Assembly: GCA_017893485.1 (NCBI GenBank)
Contig: CM030360.1
Span: forward strand, 19,157,708-19,221,707
Direction of reading: 5' to 3'
From: Hemerocallis citrina
Taxonomy: Eukaryota; Streptophyta; Magnoliopsida; Asparagales; Asphodelaceae
Length of the DNA stretch: 64,000 bases
A program made the position numbers and the translations under genes. Each line of letters begins with the position of its first letter. Within the stretch, counting starts at the first letter, position 1. Positions 47,617-59,700 of the stretch are shown piece by piece. Under the pieces are notes generated by a model that saw only the letters and a program-made list of their open reading frames with translations, was not told the DNA's origin and searched no databases.

Positions 47617-47928
47617 CTTCTTAGCATCATAAGAATTCACATCGCTCCACCTCCTCTCGATTTTCAACGGCACAACCACCTCCTTCTTCTCTCCGCCGCC
47701 ATTAACCTTCAAATTATACTGCGACTCATCACCGACCTCAACCCCATTTTCACCAACAACAACCGCCACCGCGTCAAGATTATCGCTCGCATCACCACCA
47801 CCATCCTCGCCACCGATATCCACCCCCGCCACCGTAGGCGGAGACGATCCGGTGGTGAACCTGAAGTTGCACGAAGGAGGCGACGATTTCACCGATAGCG
47901 TTTGCATGCGCGGCGCACGTGACCTCAC
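47617..47928 (-). pseudogene. Captured myosin VIII exon 1
   Basis: Open from ATG 47928 (or the internal MQTLSVKSS, 21 bases further on) to a 5' splice site (AAG|GTATATTC, donor at 47615-47616). Start and end match the plant myosin VIII N-terminus: an MQSLKSLP..YRF-like opening (here MQTLSVKSSPPSCNFRF), an acidic low-complexity middle (DIGGEDGGGDASDNLD), and RRWSDVNSYDAKK at the exon end, just where the Arabidopsis ATM1 type has RWSDTSSYASKK. The frame is uninterrupted and splices in register to 47158-47057. Gypsy G inserted about 85 bp upstream of this ATG. Host-gene capture by the CACTA element is the simplest reading. Confidence 0.8.
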
Positions 47929-48013
47929 GGCCGCTGGCCTCGCCGCCTCAGGTGATTTCGGAAGTAGTTGAAGACCTCCCCAAAGCAGTTGAAGGCCTCC
48001 CCAAGGCCACCAG
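47929..48013 (-). other. Upstream flank of captured myosin exon
   Basis: Contains two copies of a CCTCCCCAA-G-C unit (47973 and 47994); a third related copy starts just beyond element G at 60103. Probably the 5' untranslated or promoter-proximal part of the captured gene, now cut by G. Confidence 0.4.
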
Positions 48014-51000
48014 TGTAACCCCTGTTTTTCGTTTTTTTGTAAATTTTTTTTGGAGTGTATTTTTCATTTTGGTGTATTTTCCCTCTTGAATATTTTTCTG
48101 AACCGTATATTAGATTTATTTTCAATATATATTCATTTTATTTCATTTTGAGATCTTTGTGTGTGATTGGTTATCTCTTTTGTTTCGTTCTTCATTATTT
48201 TGTTCTTTCTTCATTTCGGTCTCGTTCACTTCATCTATTAATTTTTTTTTGCTGATTGTGGTGGTGGTGTTTGGTTGTCCTATTTTCCAATCTTTTGTTT
48301 GAACCCTATTTGACTACCAAAGCCAAATTAGAATTTCCGAACCTGTTTGTTATCCTATACAGTTGTATTCCTATTTAATTGACCCAAACCCAAAACCCAT
48401 TGGTTAACCTACTACTAACTCTTAATACCCAATACCCATAAACCCACAACCTAAACCCTATATATATAAGCCTCTCCTTCAAAAACCCTAACCCTAACTA
48501 CTCATCCCCTCCAATACCCGGCCTCCTGCTCTCTCCTTCCCGTGCTTGCGCCGCTCACCAGCTCGACTCGACCCCCAGGCCGACAGCCCCATTCTGGCCT
48601 GCCCCATCCCGACCACCTCTCCCCTTCTCCCTCTTGTCCGACACCCAAACCGAACCCCCATCTCCTCTCCCCATTGGCCAAAATCCCCTTGCACCTCGTA
48701 CACCGTTATACAACCCTAGTTCTCTTCGTGGTGTGCTCACTCTCGTGATCCCTCTCGCTATTTTGTTGCTTCCCACGTACATGAGAGTTGTGCGTGTGTG
48801 ATTCGTGATTTGCGTTGGATCGTGGATTTTCGTTCGTGGGTTTTGCTCGTCGCTCTTGAGTTGCATTGTTCTTCATCTCGATTAAGGCAAGTAACTTGTA
48901 CTCCAATTCATTTGTTTGATACAAATCAAAAATATCCACCTATAGTGTAGTTGGGTCTAGATACGACTCTTGTTTGTGTTTTCCTTGATGGATTTTGTCT
49001 ATATTGTGAAAATTTGACCATAGATGACTCACGACACAAATCTTGATATGAATTAACTTAGGATTCACCCGTTCTTGATTTTGACCATGTATGTGGGACT
49101 TTTTGTGAGAACTCTTGTTTTGGTTAAGACCCATGTGAAATACTTGGTGTGGACATGCTAGATACCCTAGATTATGATATCTGGACACTTGGTAGACTCG
49201 ATTTCATGTTTGGTTGTATTTTGAACAAATTTTATATGATATATGTTGAGTTAATGTAAAAGGGAAAAATCTGTATTTTGTCGCTGATCTGTTTTGTTTG
49301 CTGTTTTGGACTATCTTAAAGTTAATATCTTAATTTGGGTATAAAACATGAGTTTTAGATAATTTCGTCTATTTTCAAACCCCTCCAACTTTGCTTGATT
49401 TTGATTTCATATGAGTGAGTTATGACTGTTTTTTACGACAGAGGTGTCGATTTTTTCCAGATTCTGTTTTTCGGTAATTTGGATGACAAATTATTTTAAA
49501 GAACTATGCAACATATATTATTTTGATCCAAAACTTTGGTCAGTGTTTCTTTATCTAGTTAGGGTTACCCAGAATTTTGGTAAATTTTATTGATGAGTTT
49601 TATGAGATGTTTAATGCTCGTTTATGAAATCTAACCTAGTTGTATTTTGCTCGCTGTTCTGTAAAGAACCTTATTTTCACTATGATTCCTTTTACTGTAT
49701 GAAAAATATATGTGAAATATGAAAGTTAGTATAATCCATCTATTTTCATGTCCATTTGGCAGAATTTGATTTCGTTTTACTGGTTGTGAGATATCTTAGT
49801 TTTCGTACAGCAGTGTTAGGAATTTCAGATTTGCCAAACTATGTTTTTTTGATACTTTCTTATTTTTGATGAATGATCTAATTTCACTGGAAAATTATGA
49901 AACTTTATATTTTGAAACTAGACATATAGGGGAGTACCCCAGATTTTTCGTGGATTTATTTAACGTGTTTTCATATCATTTTCCTATTCTTGAATTCGTT
50001 TTCCTGATTTCTGGCTGAACCTATTTTCTGTATTAAAACTAGTTTTGAGTTATAATTTTGTGAATTAATATATGACTTATTTATATTCGCTGGATTCGTG
50101 TAGAAGTCTATTTTCCAGCTCCTTCGACGGATCTAGATTTAGATATTTATAACACTGAGAATCACTATTTTACTACAGTATGGTCTTGATGTCCTGAACT
50201 TGAGATTTGTTTATTTTAGTTTTTTTATGAGATTTCTTGCACACATATATATTTATCTTGCAACTTGAACTTGCCACATGATCATGCCATGTTATTCTTG
50301 ATATGTTTTGCACATCTACATGCTTGTTTGACTTAATAATAAATAACCAAGTCGGGCTTAAGGAAAAGATCTAGTAGTGGATAGTGCAAAAACGTGTACT
50401 CGGAAGAACCTAGTGGTTATTGGAGCTTGTTTACATGTGGAGCTTGACACGATATACATGACACGTACACACATGATACTGGATCTTGTTTGAGTTTTGG
50501 AGCTTGTTTACATGATACATGATTACATGATAATTGGAGCTTGTCCCTGAGTACACTGCCCTGTATGGTCCCCTACAAAATCTAAAGCAAAACTGTTTGT
50601 TGTAGCAACCATGTAGTAAAATCGGGATGCATGAAGTGCTATCTAGATAGTAATAACTACAAGACTTAAACTTGACACTTGAACATGATACATGCTTATA
50701 TGATACTTGTCACATGATACATGCTTACTTGATACTTGACTACATGATACATGAGATTTGATACTTGATACATGCTACATGATTACATGATTCTTGATGT
50801 TGGTTACTTGATGCATGACACTTGTTACTTGACACTCGACACATGCTATTATACTTTCTCATTTTTCCATTTATGATTTATATCTTGTATTCACGATTTT
50901 ACCATGCTAGGGTTGTTACTTAGAATTACCTATCCCATATACTTATATCCAACATTATAAGTGGCCCGTAACTTGCAATTGACGGGTACTTGTTTTTCTT

Positions 51001-51423
51001 CTTCCTTCTCCTGCAAATTTACTAATTGCAGATCAGGATGGATGGCTGCCAGATGGTATTGGCGAGATGATGTATTAGTGTTGGAATTTTCTGCTTTATG
51101 ATTTTTATTATTATTGTTGTTTGAACTTGAATAAGATGTACTCGATTACTTGGATATTTATCTTGTATTTGGGCGATGTGACCCAGAATATTTGACTAGT
51201 TCAGAATTTGAATTATTTGAGATTATTATATTTGGTTTCAAGTAATTTCTGTTGGTATCTTATTTCAATTATGCATGCCTGGTTGTATCTTTTGCTTCCA
51301 ACTCTGATTATCTTGTGAAATATTGTAAAGATTCTTGAACAATTTATGGATGATGAAAATCATTCGCTGGGCTTTTGTCGCGTATCAGTATTCCGTATTC
51401 TTTTCGGGAAGTGGGGCATGACA
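48014..51423 (+). repeat. Gypsy G 5' LTR
   Basis: 3,410 bp. Contains a TATA box (48459-48468), telomere-like AACCCTAACCCTAAC just downstream (about 48483-48497), a C-rich leader, and a zone rich in ACATGATAC/ACTTGATAC words (about 50430-50840). Ends ...GTGGGGCATGACA. Small open frames recur in both LTRs and are not credible genes. Confidence 0.93.
48459..48468 (+). promoter_or_regulatory. TATA box of Gypsy G LTR
   Basis: TATATATATA followed by AGCCTCTCC and a telobox-like AACCCTAACC run. The same arrangement is in the 3' LTR near 57157-57166. Confidence 0.55.
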
Positions 51424-51429
51424 GGTTTT

Positions 51430-51447
51430 TAGTAGTATCAGAGCACC
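51430..51447 (+). other. Gypsy G primer-binding site, degenerate
   Basis: A GTATCAGAGCACC core a few bases after the LTR resembles the TGGTATCAGAGC iMet complement, with changes at its edges. Confidence 0.55.
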
Positions 51448-52081
51448 AGGTTCGGCTAATGTTTTAGTTGTCTAATATATTAGACAATCTTGGCTCGTAC
51501 TGGGATTTGCATAACATTTCACCAACCATGCATACATAAATAAATTTATACCAACTCTGATTCTGGATGCTAATTGTTTTTAGGTTGTGTAGACTATGGC
51601 TCGCAGAGGTTCAACTTCTCAGTCGCAGGTTGATCCGATTGAGGCTGTCACGACTGTGCTTGAGCAGCTGATTAATCAGCAGCAAAACCATAGTGATTTT
51701 GTGATGGCTGCTCTTGAAGCTGCCCGGGTTCCGTCTCCTGTTGTGCCTGTGCAGGAAAATCTTCTGCCTTGTCCAGGTACAGTTACAGATTTTAAGAGGC
51801 TACATCCCGACCATTTTTCCGGCACTAAGACGCCTCTGGAGGCTGAACAGTGGTTAATCCGGACTGAGCGCGTGTTGTTAGCAGCTCGTGTTGCCGAGGC
51901 TGATCGGGTGGATGTTGTTTCCATCCAGCTAGTGGATCTGGCTCATATCTGGTGGATGGCCGAGTCTGAGCGACTTGAGAGGACTATTGCTTGGGCTACT
52001 TTCACTCGGGGATTCTTGGAGAAATTCTTCCCCAGTAGTACTCGAGTTGAGATGGAACATCAATTCTTGGCCCTAAAACAG

Positions 52082-52157
52082 GTTAAGTCATTATTCCATT
52101 TTGGATTTGTTACATAATTGTTCATGCAATATTGTAACATGGACTTCCTTGCAACAG
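52082..52157 (+). other. Candidate intron 1 in Gypsy G gag
   Basis: A 76-bp interruption between LALKQ and the continuation VDEYAAEFTRL begins GTTAAGTC and ends TTGCAACAG. It is AT-rich with a T-rich 3' part. Related gags run LKQG..VDEYAA without a gap. A small deletion near the downstream edge (AGTGGATGAG) leaves the spliced frame imperfect. Confidence 0.5.
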
Positions 52158-52780
52158 GGTTCCAGTGGATGAGTACGCAGCTGAGTTTACTAGACTTAAC
52201 AGCTTCGCTGCCGTTCTTGTGGCAACCGAAGAGGATATGGCTTGTAGATTCACAAATGCGCTTGAGTAGGATATCAAGAGGCATCTTGTCTCTCTTCGCT
52301 TGCGTACCTGCACTGAGGTTCTTGAGGTAGCCCGAGCTCAGGAGCAGGCTCGTGGTGGTTCGTCTTCTTCTCAGCGGACTGTTCCCGCTGCTGTTGCTAG
52401 GGGTTCTGGTGGGCCTATTCAGAGGCCTGTTTCCGCCCAACCTGTTAGAGCAGCTCCTTACTCTTCTGCTGGTTCCCAGAGGGGTAGTTTTTTCGACTTT
52501 TGCCGACTTACCGGGCATGAGCACAAGGACTGTAGGCAGGCCAATCGCCGTTGTTTTGCTTGTGGTGCTCCTGACCACACTTTGCTAGATTGTCCATAGC
52601 AGAGGGCGACTCTTCCAGTCCGTGGTCCTGTCCAGCCGGCAGTTCCAGCTCGTGGTCCATTTAGGCCACCGCTTCCTCCCCAGCATCAGATTGTCGGTCA
52701 GACGACCGCTGTTCCGAGGAGAATTCAGACTTTCAACTTGACTGCTGCAGATGCTGAGACAGCTGAAGGAGTTGTGGCAG

Positions 52781-52926
52781 GTATATCTTGTTTTGTTGTT
52801 TTGTTTCTCTATTGTTTTCTTTCTTTTGGTCGTGTTTTGCTTCTTTATGTTATCTTCCTATATTGTTGTTTTTTTCTCACCCTTTATTTGTCTGTTTTTT
52901 CTCCTTGTCTCTGATTCCTTTTAGGT
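52781..52926 (+). other. Candidate intron 2 in Gypsy G gag-protease
   Basis: 146 bp between GTTGTGGCAG and GTATCATCC, beginning GTATATCTTG and ending CTGATTCCTTTTAG, strongly T-rich. Splicing would join VVA-G-IILICSFSAYV, the segment normally just before the protease DSGATH motif, in frame. Translating through it instead gives stops. Confidence 0.6.
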
Positions 52927-55791
52927 ATCATCCTTATTTGCTCTTTTTCTGCCTATGTTCTTTTGGTTCTGGGGCAACCCATTTTTTGTCTCCTCTCGAT
53001 TTGTTGCCCGCCATCAGTTAGAGTGCAGCAACATGTCAGAGGCTTGGAACATTGTGACAGGTGGTAGAGTTGTCATATGTTCCCGTGAGTGCAGAAAATG
53101 TCCCATGATTATTGGTAGCGCAGAGTTCAAAGCCAATTTGATTATAATTGGGAATTCAGGATTCGACGTTATTCTGGGTATGGATTGGTTGGGTGAAGCC
53201 CATGCCATTATTGATTGTCGTGTCAAGAAAGTTGTCTTCAGAATTCCAGATCGAGCAGAATTTGAGTTCCATGCTGGGGAGTCTTTCCTTGGCCGAGCAA
53301 GGACTGCAGTTGAACAGGTGGATTGTGTGATGGAATTGCACTCAGGCTGTGAGGCTGCGCCTCTAGTAGTTCAGGATTTCTTGGATGTTTTTCCAGATGA
53401 GTTGCCTGGTTTACACCCTGATAGGGAAGTGGGATTCGGTATTAATGTTCAGCCTGGAACAGCGCCGATATCGAAGATTCCCTACAGAATGGCACCGGTT
53501 GAGCTAGCAGAGCTTAAGGTGCATATTCAACAGTTGCCTGATTTGGGTTTCATCAGACCTAGTGTTTTGCCTTGGGGTGCTCCGGTCCTTTTTGTTGACA
53601 AGAAGGATGGAAGTCGTTGACTGTGCATGGATTATCGAGAACTGAACAGAGTTACTGTGAAGAATCGGTATCCGTTGCCCAGGATAGATGATTTGTTTGA
53701 TCAGTTGTATGGGGCTGTTGTTTTCTCTAAGTAGTATCTTTGTTCTGGGTATCATCAAGTTTAGGTGAAGGCTGTGGATATACAGAAGACTGCTTTCAGG
53801 ACTAGATACGGGCACTATGAGGATCTTGTGATGCCGTTTGGAGTTACGAACGCGCCAGCTGTATTCATGAGTCTTATGAACCGAGTTTTCTCTCAGTTCT
53901 TAGATAGATTCATGGTGGTATCCATTGATGATATTTTGGTGTATTCTCGGAATCGGAAAGATCATGCTGGGCATCTTAGAGTGGTTCTTCAGACTTTGAG
54001 GGAGAATCAAGCTCTATGGGAAACTCAGCAAGTGCGAGTTTTGGCTCGACAGGATTTCTTTCTTGGGTCACATTATTTCTGGCGAAGGTGTTTCTGTGGA
54101 TCCTGCCAAGGTTGAGACTGTGAAGGATTGGCCAATTCCCAAGTCAGTTTCAGAAGTCAGGAGTTTTCTCGGTTTGGCTGGCTATAATCAGAAGTTCTTC
54201 TAAGACTTTTCGAAGATAGCAGGACAGTTGACTAAATTGACTGGGAAGGATCAAAAGTTTTGTTGGTCTGATGAGTGCAATGAAGCTTTTGTTGAGTTGA
54301 AGAACAGATTGACGTCAGCGCCTGTGTTGACTATTCCCGATGGTTCAGGCAGATTTGTGATTCACTGTGATGCTTCTGGTAAGGGTCTTGGAGCAGTTTT
54401 GATGCAGAAGGGCCGAGTCGTTGCGTATGCATCGAGGCAGTTGAGGCCGCATGAGAAGAACTATCCTACTCATGACTTGGAGTTAGCGGCAGTGATTCAT
54501 GCTTTGAAGCTGTGGAGACATTATTTACTTGGAGACCGAGTGGAGATCTTTACGAACCATAAAAGTCTTAAGTACGTCTTCACCCAGAAGGAGTTAAACA
54601 TGAGGCAAAGGTGTTGGTTGGAACTTATGGCCGATTATGACATCAGTTTGTAATACCATCCTGGTAAAATAAACTTGGTGCCTGATGCTTTGAGCAGGAG
54701 ACCAGCAGTTATGTTTCTTACTCAGCAGAGTGATCTCATTGAGCAGATGAGGAGGTTGGAGCTGGATGATGTGTTGCCGAGTTATTGTCAAAGTTGTTTG
54801 GCACTCCACCTGCAGTCATCTCTTGTTGAGCAGATTAAAGAGGCGTAGCTGGTGATGCGCAGTTACAGGGTTTTCGAGTTGAGGTTGAGTCTGGGTCCAG
54901 GATGGACATGGTTATTCATGCAGATGGTTCTCTTCGTTTTGGATCCCGGTTGTGTGTCTCTAAGGGTGAAGTTCGTCAGAGGTTGCTTGAGGAAGCTCAT
55001 TAGTCTTCGTATTCTATCCATCCTGGCGGTACTAAGATATATCGAGATTTGAAGCTTCATTTCTAGTAGCATGGTATGAAGAGAGCTATTGCTCGGTATG
55101 TTTCTCAGTGCTTGGTCTGTCAGCAGGTTAAGGCAGAGCATCAGAGAACCGCTGGACTTCTTAAACCGCTTCCTATTCTTGAGTGGAAGTGGGAACATAT
55201 CACTATGGATTTTGTGACCGCTTTACCGAGGAGTCCTAAGGGTCATAATGACATTTGGGTGATTGTCGACCATTTGACGAAGAGTGCTCACTTCATTCCC
55301 TTTCGTGTCAGTCAGTCTACTGAGAGCCTAGCTGAGAGGTATATGAAAGAGATTGTTAAACTTCATGGGGTTCCAGTCAGTATTGTATTCGACAGGGATA
55401 CGAGATTCAGATCTCAGTTCTGGGAGAGTCTTCAGAACAGTTTGGGGAGTAAATTAAAGTCCAGTACAACTTTTCATCCCCAAACTGATGGACAGTCAGA
55501 GAAGACTATTCAGATTCTTGAGGACATGTTGAGGTCCTGTATGCTTCAGTTTGGTGGGTCTTGGGAAGATCATTTGCATCTCCTAGAGTTCTCGTACAAT
55601 AACAGCTTTCAAGCCAGTATTAAAGCTGCTCCGTTCGAGGCACTCTATGGGCGGAAGTGCAGATCACCAGTGTGCTGGGATAACATTGGTGAGAAGCAGT
55701 TGTTGGGTCCAGAGTTGATCACCAAGACAGTGGAGGTTGTGGTTCAGATCAGGAAGCACTTGTAGACAGCTGAGGACAGATAGAAGCGATG

Positions 55792-56172
55792 AATATCTTG
55801 GAATTCTTAATTCAAAAAAAGAATTTTTTGGTGGAGCATTCCCATTCAGAGTATGTTTGGACTATCAATACTCATATTCATATTGCAGTTAATTACTTAG
55901 GGAAACTTTATGTTTCCTATCTATCATATCTATGCTATGAAATGGGAATTGTCGCAGGATAGGAAGCACTCTGAGTTTCAATAGAAAAAAGGACTTTTCT
56001 TTTTGTTTCCCACGAAAAGCTTAAAGAAAATCAATGGTGTATCCCACCAAAATTCCACATTTTATGTGGAGACTGAAGATTGCAAAGTTTTTTGTATGAA
56101 TTTCATCGTTAGCTGGGAGAAAAAATTGGAAAAACAAATTGATCTGGACCCCCCTTTTTTTATTGGAATGAC
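55792..56172 (+). mobile_element. 381-bp insertion of unknown origin in Gypsy G integrase
   Basis: It falls between the EDRxKR segment and DVHRRALEFGVGDHIF of the integrase tail. CGATG occurs at both edges (55787-55791 and 56173-56177) and may be a target duplication. The sequence is AT-rich and unlike the surrounding gene. One frame reads NFLVEHSHSEYVWTINTHIH and another KSLKKINGVSHQNSTFYVE. No family is recognised, and no inverted ends are obvious. Confidence 0.5.
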
Positions 56173-56699
56173 CGATGTCCATCGGAGAGCTTTGGAGTTT
56201 GGTGTTGGTGACCATATTTTCCTTAAGGTGTCGCCATGGCGCGGTCGGTTCGGTGGTGGGGGCAAGCTTAGCCCTAGATTTATTGGACCGTTTGAGATTT
56301 TGGAGCAAGTAGGCAAGGTGGCCTATCGTCTTGCTTTACCGCCAGCTTTATCAGGAGTGCAGGATGTTTTCCATGTCTCATAACTCAGAAGATATATCCG
56401 AGATGAGAGCCACGTGATCGACTATTCTGAGTTGACCGTTCGGCCGGATTTGACTTGTGAGATTGTGCATGTTGCTATTGTGAATCGGCGGGAGAAAGTG
56501 CTTAAGAACAAGGTCATCAAGTGGGTTCGTGTTGCTTGGAATCCTCATTTGCCTGGTGAGTCGACTTTGGAGCTGGAGAAGGAGATTCAGCAGAAGTTTC
56601 CTCACTTGTTTCAGTAGCATTTGGTTTTGTTTTCATGGTTGTTTTGGGGTTACCCTATGTTTCTTCTTTTTGAATTTCGATGACGAAATTCTTCTTGTT

Positions 56700-56712
56700 A
56701 GGTGGGTAGGAT
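56700..56712 (+). other. Gypsy G polypurine tract
   Basis: AGGTGGGTAGGAT, directly before the 3' LTR. Confidence 0.65.
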
Positions 56713-59700
56713 TGTAACCCCTGTTTTTCATTTTTCTGTATTTTTTTTTTGGAGCGTATTTTTCATTTTGGTGCATTTTCCCTCTTGTATTTTTTTTTTT
56801 CTGAACTGTATATTGGATTTGTTTTCAATATATATTCATTTTATTTCATTTTGAGCTCGTTGTGTGTGAATGGTTGTCTCTTTTGTTTTGTTCTTCATTA
56901 TTTTGTTCTTTCTTCATTTTGGTCTCGTTCACTTCATCTTTTTTTTTGGGTGATTGTGGTGGTGGTGTTTGGTAGTCCTATTTTCCAATCTTTTGTTTGA
57001 ACCCTATTTGACTACCAAAGCCAAATTAGAATTCCCGAACCCATTTTTTATCCTATATAGTTGTATTCCTATTTAATTGACCCAAACCCAAAATCCATTG
57101 GTTAACCTACTACTAACTCTTAATACCCAATACCCATAAGCCCACAACCTAAACTCTATATATATAAGCCTCTCCCTCACAAACCCTAACCCTAACTACT
57201 CATCCCCTCCAATACCCGACCTCCCTCTCTCTCCCTCCCGTGCTTGCGCCGCTCACCAGCTTGACCCGACCCCCAGGCCGACAGCCCCCTTCCGGCCTGC
57301 ACCATCCCGACCACCTCTCCCCTTCTCCCTTTTGTCCTACACCCAAACCGAACCCCCATCTCCTCTCCCCATTGGCCGAAATCCCCTTGCACCTCCTACA
57401 CTGTTATACAACCCTAGTTCTCTTCGTGGTGTGCTCACTTTCGTGATCCCTCTCGCTATTTTGTTGCTTCTCGCGTACAAGAGGGTTGTGCGTGTGTGAT
57501 TCGTGATTTGCGTTGGATCGTGGATTTTCGTTCGTGGGTTTTGCTCGTCGCTCTTGAGTTGCATTGTTCTTCATCTCGATTAAGGCAAGTAACTTGTACT
57601 CCAATTCAATTGTTTGATACAAGTCAAAAAAATCCACCTATAGTGTAGTTGGGTCTAGATACGACTCTTGTTTGTGTTTTCCTTGATGGATTTTGTCTCT
57701 ATTGTGAAAATTTGACCATAGATGACTCACGACACAAATCTTGATATGAATTAACTTAGGATTCACTCGTTCTTGATTTTGACCATGTATGTGGGACTTT
57801 TTGTGAGAACTCGTATTTTGGTTGAGACCCATGTGAAATACTTGGCGTGGACATGCTAGATACCCTAGATTATGATATCTGGACACTTGGTAGACTCGAT
57901 TTCATGTTTGGTTTAGTATGATATATGTGGAGTTGATGTAAAAGGAAAAAATATGTATTTTGTCGCTGATCTGTCTTGTTTGCTGTTTTGGACCATCTTG
58001 AAGTCAGTGTCTTAATTTCGGTATAAAACATGAGTTTTAGTTAATTTCGTCTATTTTCAAACCCCTCTGACCTTACTTGATTTTGATTTCTTATGAGTGA
58101 GTTATGACTATTTTACAACAGAGGTGTCGATCTTTTCCAAATTCTGTTTTTCGGTAATTTGGATGACAAATCATTTTAAAGAACTATGCTACATATATTA
58201 TTTTGATCCAAAACTTTGGTCAGTATTTCTTTATCTAGTTAGAGATTACCCAGAATTTTGGTGAATTCTATTGATGAGTTTTATGAGATTTTTTATGCTC
58301 GTTTATTAAATCTAAACTAGTTGTATTTTGCTCGTTGTTCTGTAAAGAACCTTATTTTCACTATGATTCCTTTTACTGTATGAAAAATTTTTGTGAAATG
58401 TGAAAGTATAATCTATCTATTTTCATGTCCCTTTGGCGGAATTTGATTTTGTTTCATTGGTTGCGAGATATCTTAGTTTTCGTACAGCAGTGTTGGGAAT
58501 TTCAGATTTGCCAAACTATGTTTTCTTGATGCTTTCTTATTTTTGATGAATGGTCTAATTTCTCTGTAAAATTATGAAACTTTATATTTTGAAACTAGAA
58601 ATATAAGGGAATACCCCAGATTTTTCGTGGATTTATTTAACGTGTTTTCATGTCATTTTCATGTTCTTGAATTCGTTTTCCTGATTTCTGGCTGAACCTA
58701 TTTTCTGTATTAAAATTAGTTTTGAGTTATGATTTTGTAAATTAATATATGACTTATTTATATTTTCTGGATTCCTGTGGAAGTCTATTTTCCAGATCCT
58801 TCGACGGATCCAGATTTGGATGTTTATAACACTGGAAATTACTATTTTACTACAGTATGGTCTTGATGTCCTGAACTTGAGATTTGTTTATTTTAGTTTT
58901 TTATGAGATATCTTGCACACGTATATGTTTATCTTGCAACTTGAACTTGCCACATGATCATACCAGGTTATTCTTGATATGTTTTGCACATCTACATGCT
59001 TTTTTGACTTAATAATAAATAACCAAGCTAGGGGTTAAGGGAAAGATCTAGTAGTGGATAGTGCAGAAACGTGTACTCGGAAGAACCTAGTGGTTATTGG
59101 AGTTTGTTTACATGTGGAGCTTGACACGATATACATGACACGTACACACATGACACTGGAGCTTGTTTGGGTTTTGGAGCTTGTTTACATGATACATGAT
59201 TACATGATACTTGAAGCTTGTCCTTGAGTACACTGCCCTGTATGGCCCCCTACAAAATCTAAAGCGAAACTGTTTGTTGTAGCAACCATGTAGTAAAAAC
59301 CAGGATGCATGAAGTGCTATCTAGATCGTAATAATTACAAGACTTAAACTTGACACTTGAACATGATACATTCTTATATGATACTTGTCACATGATACAT
59401 GCTTACTTGATACTTGACTACATGATACATGAGATTTGATACTTGATACATGCTACATGATTACATGATTCTTGATGATGGTTACTTGATGCATGAAACT
59501 TGTTACTTGACACTCGACACATGCTATTATACTTGCTCATTTTTCCATGTTATGATTTATATCCTGTATTCACGATTTTACCATGCTAGGGTTGTTACTT
59601 AGAATTACCTATCCCATGTACTTATATCCTACATTATAAGTGGCTCGTAACTTGCAATTGACGGGTACTTGTTTTTCTTCTTCCTTCTCCTGCAAATTTA

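Larger units (their letters stand above)
51596..56617 (+). pseudogene. gag-pol: Gypsy G gag-pol, decayed
   Basis: ATG 51596 (MARRGSTSQSQVDPIEAV). Gag body to 52081 (FSGTKTPLEAEQWLIRTERV), zinc knuckle CFACGAPDHTLLDC near 52555-52597, protease region from about 52955 (FGSGATH; NSGFDVILGMDWL). Reverse transcriptase runs 53440-54115 ([45 protein letters not shown]) and RNase H 54228-54720 ([18 protein letters not shown]). Integrase runs 55000-55765 (CLVCQQVK zinc part; MDFVTALPRS; FDRDTRFRSQFWESL; FHPQTDGQSEKTIQ). The tail GKLSPRFIGPFEILEQVG (GPF motif) and a chromodomain-like end (REKVLKNKVIKWVRVAW) reach 56617. Many stops, two intron-like gaps and a 381-bp insertion interrupt it. Confidence 0.92.

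Noticed and set aside
55792..56172. Plastid DNA insert
   Set aside because: AT-rich and foreign-looking, but I could not match it to any plastid gene; left as unknown.
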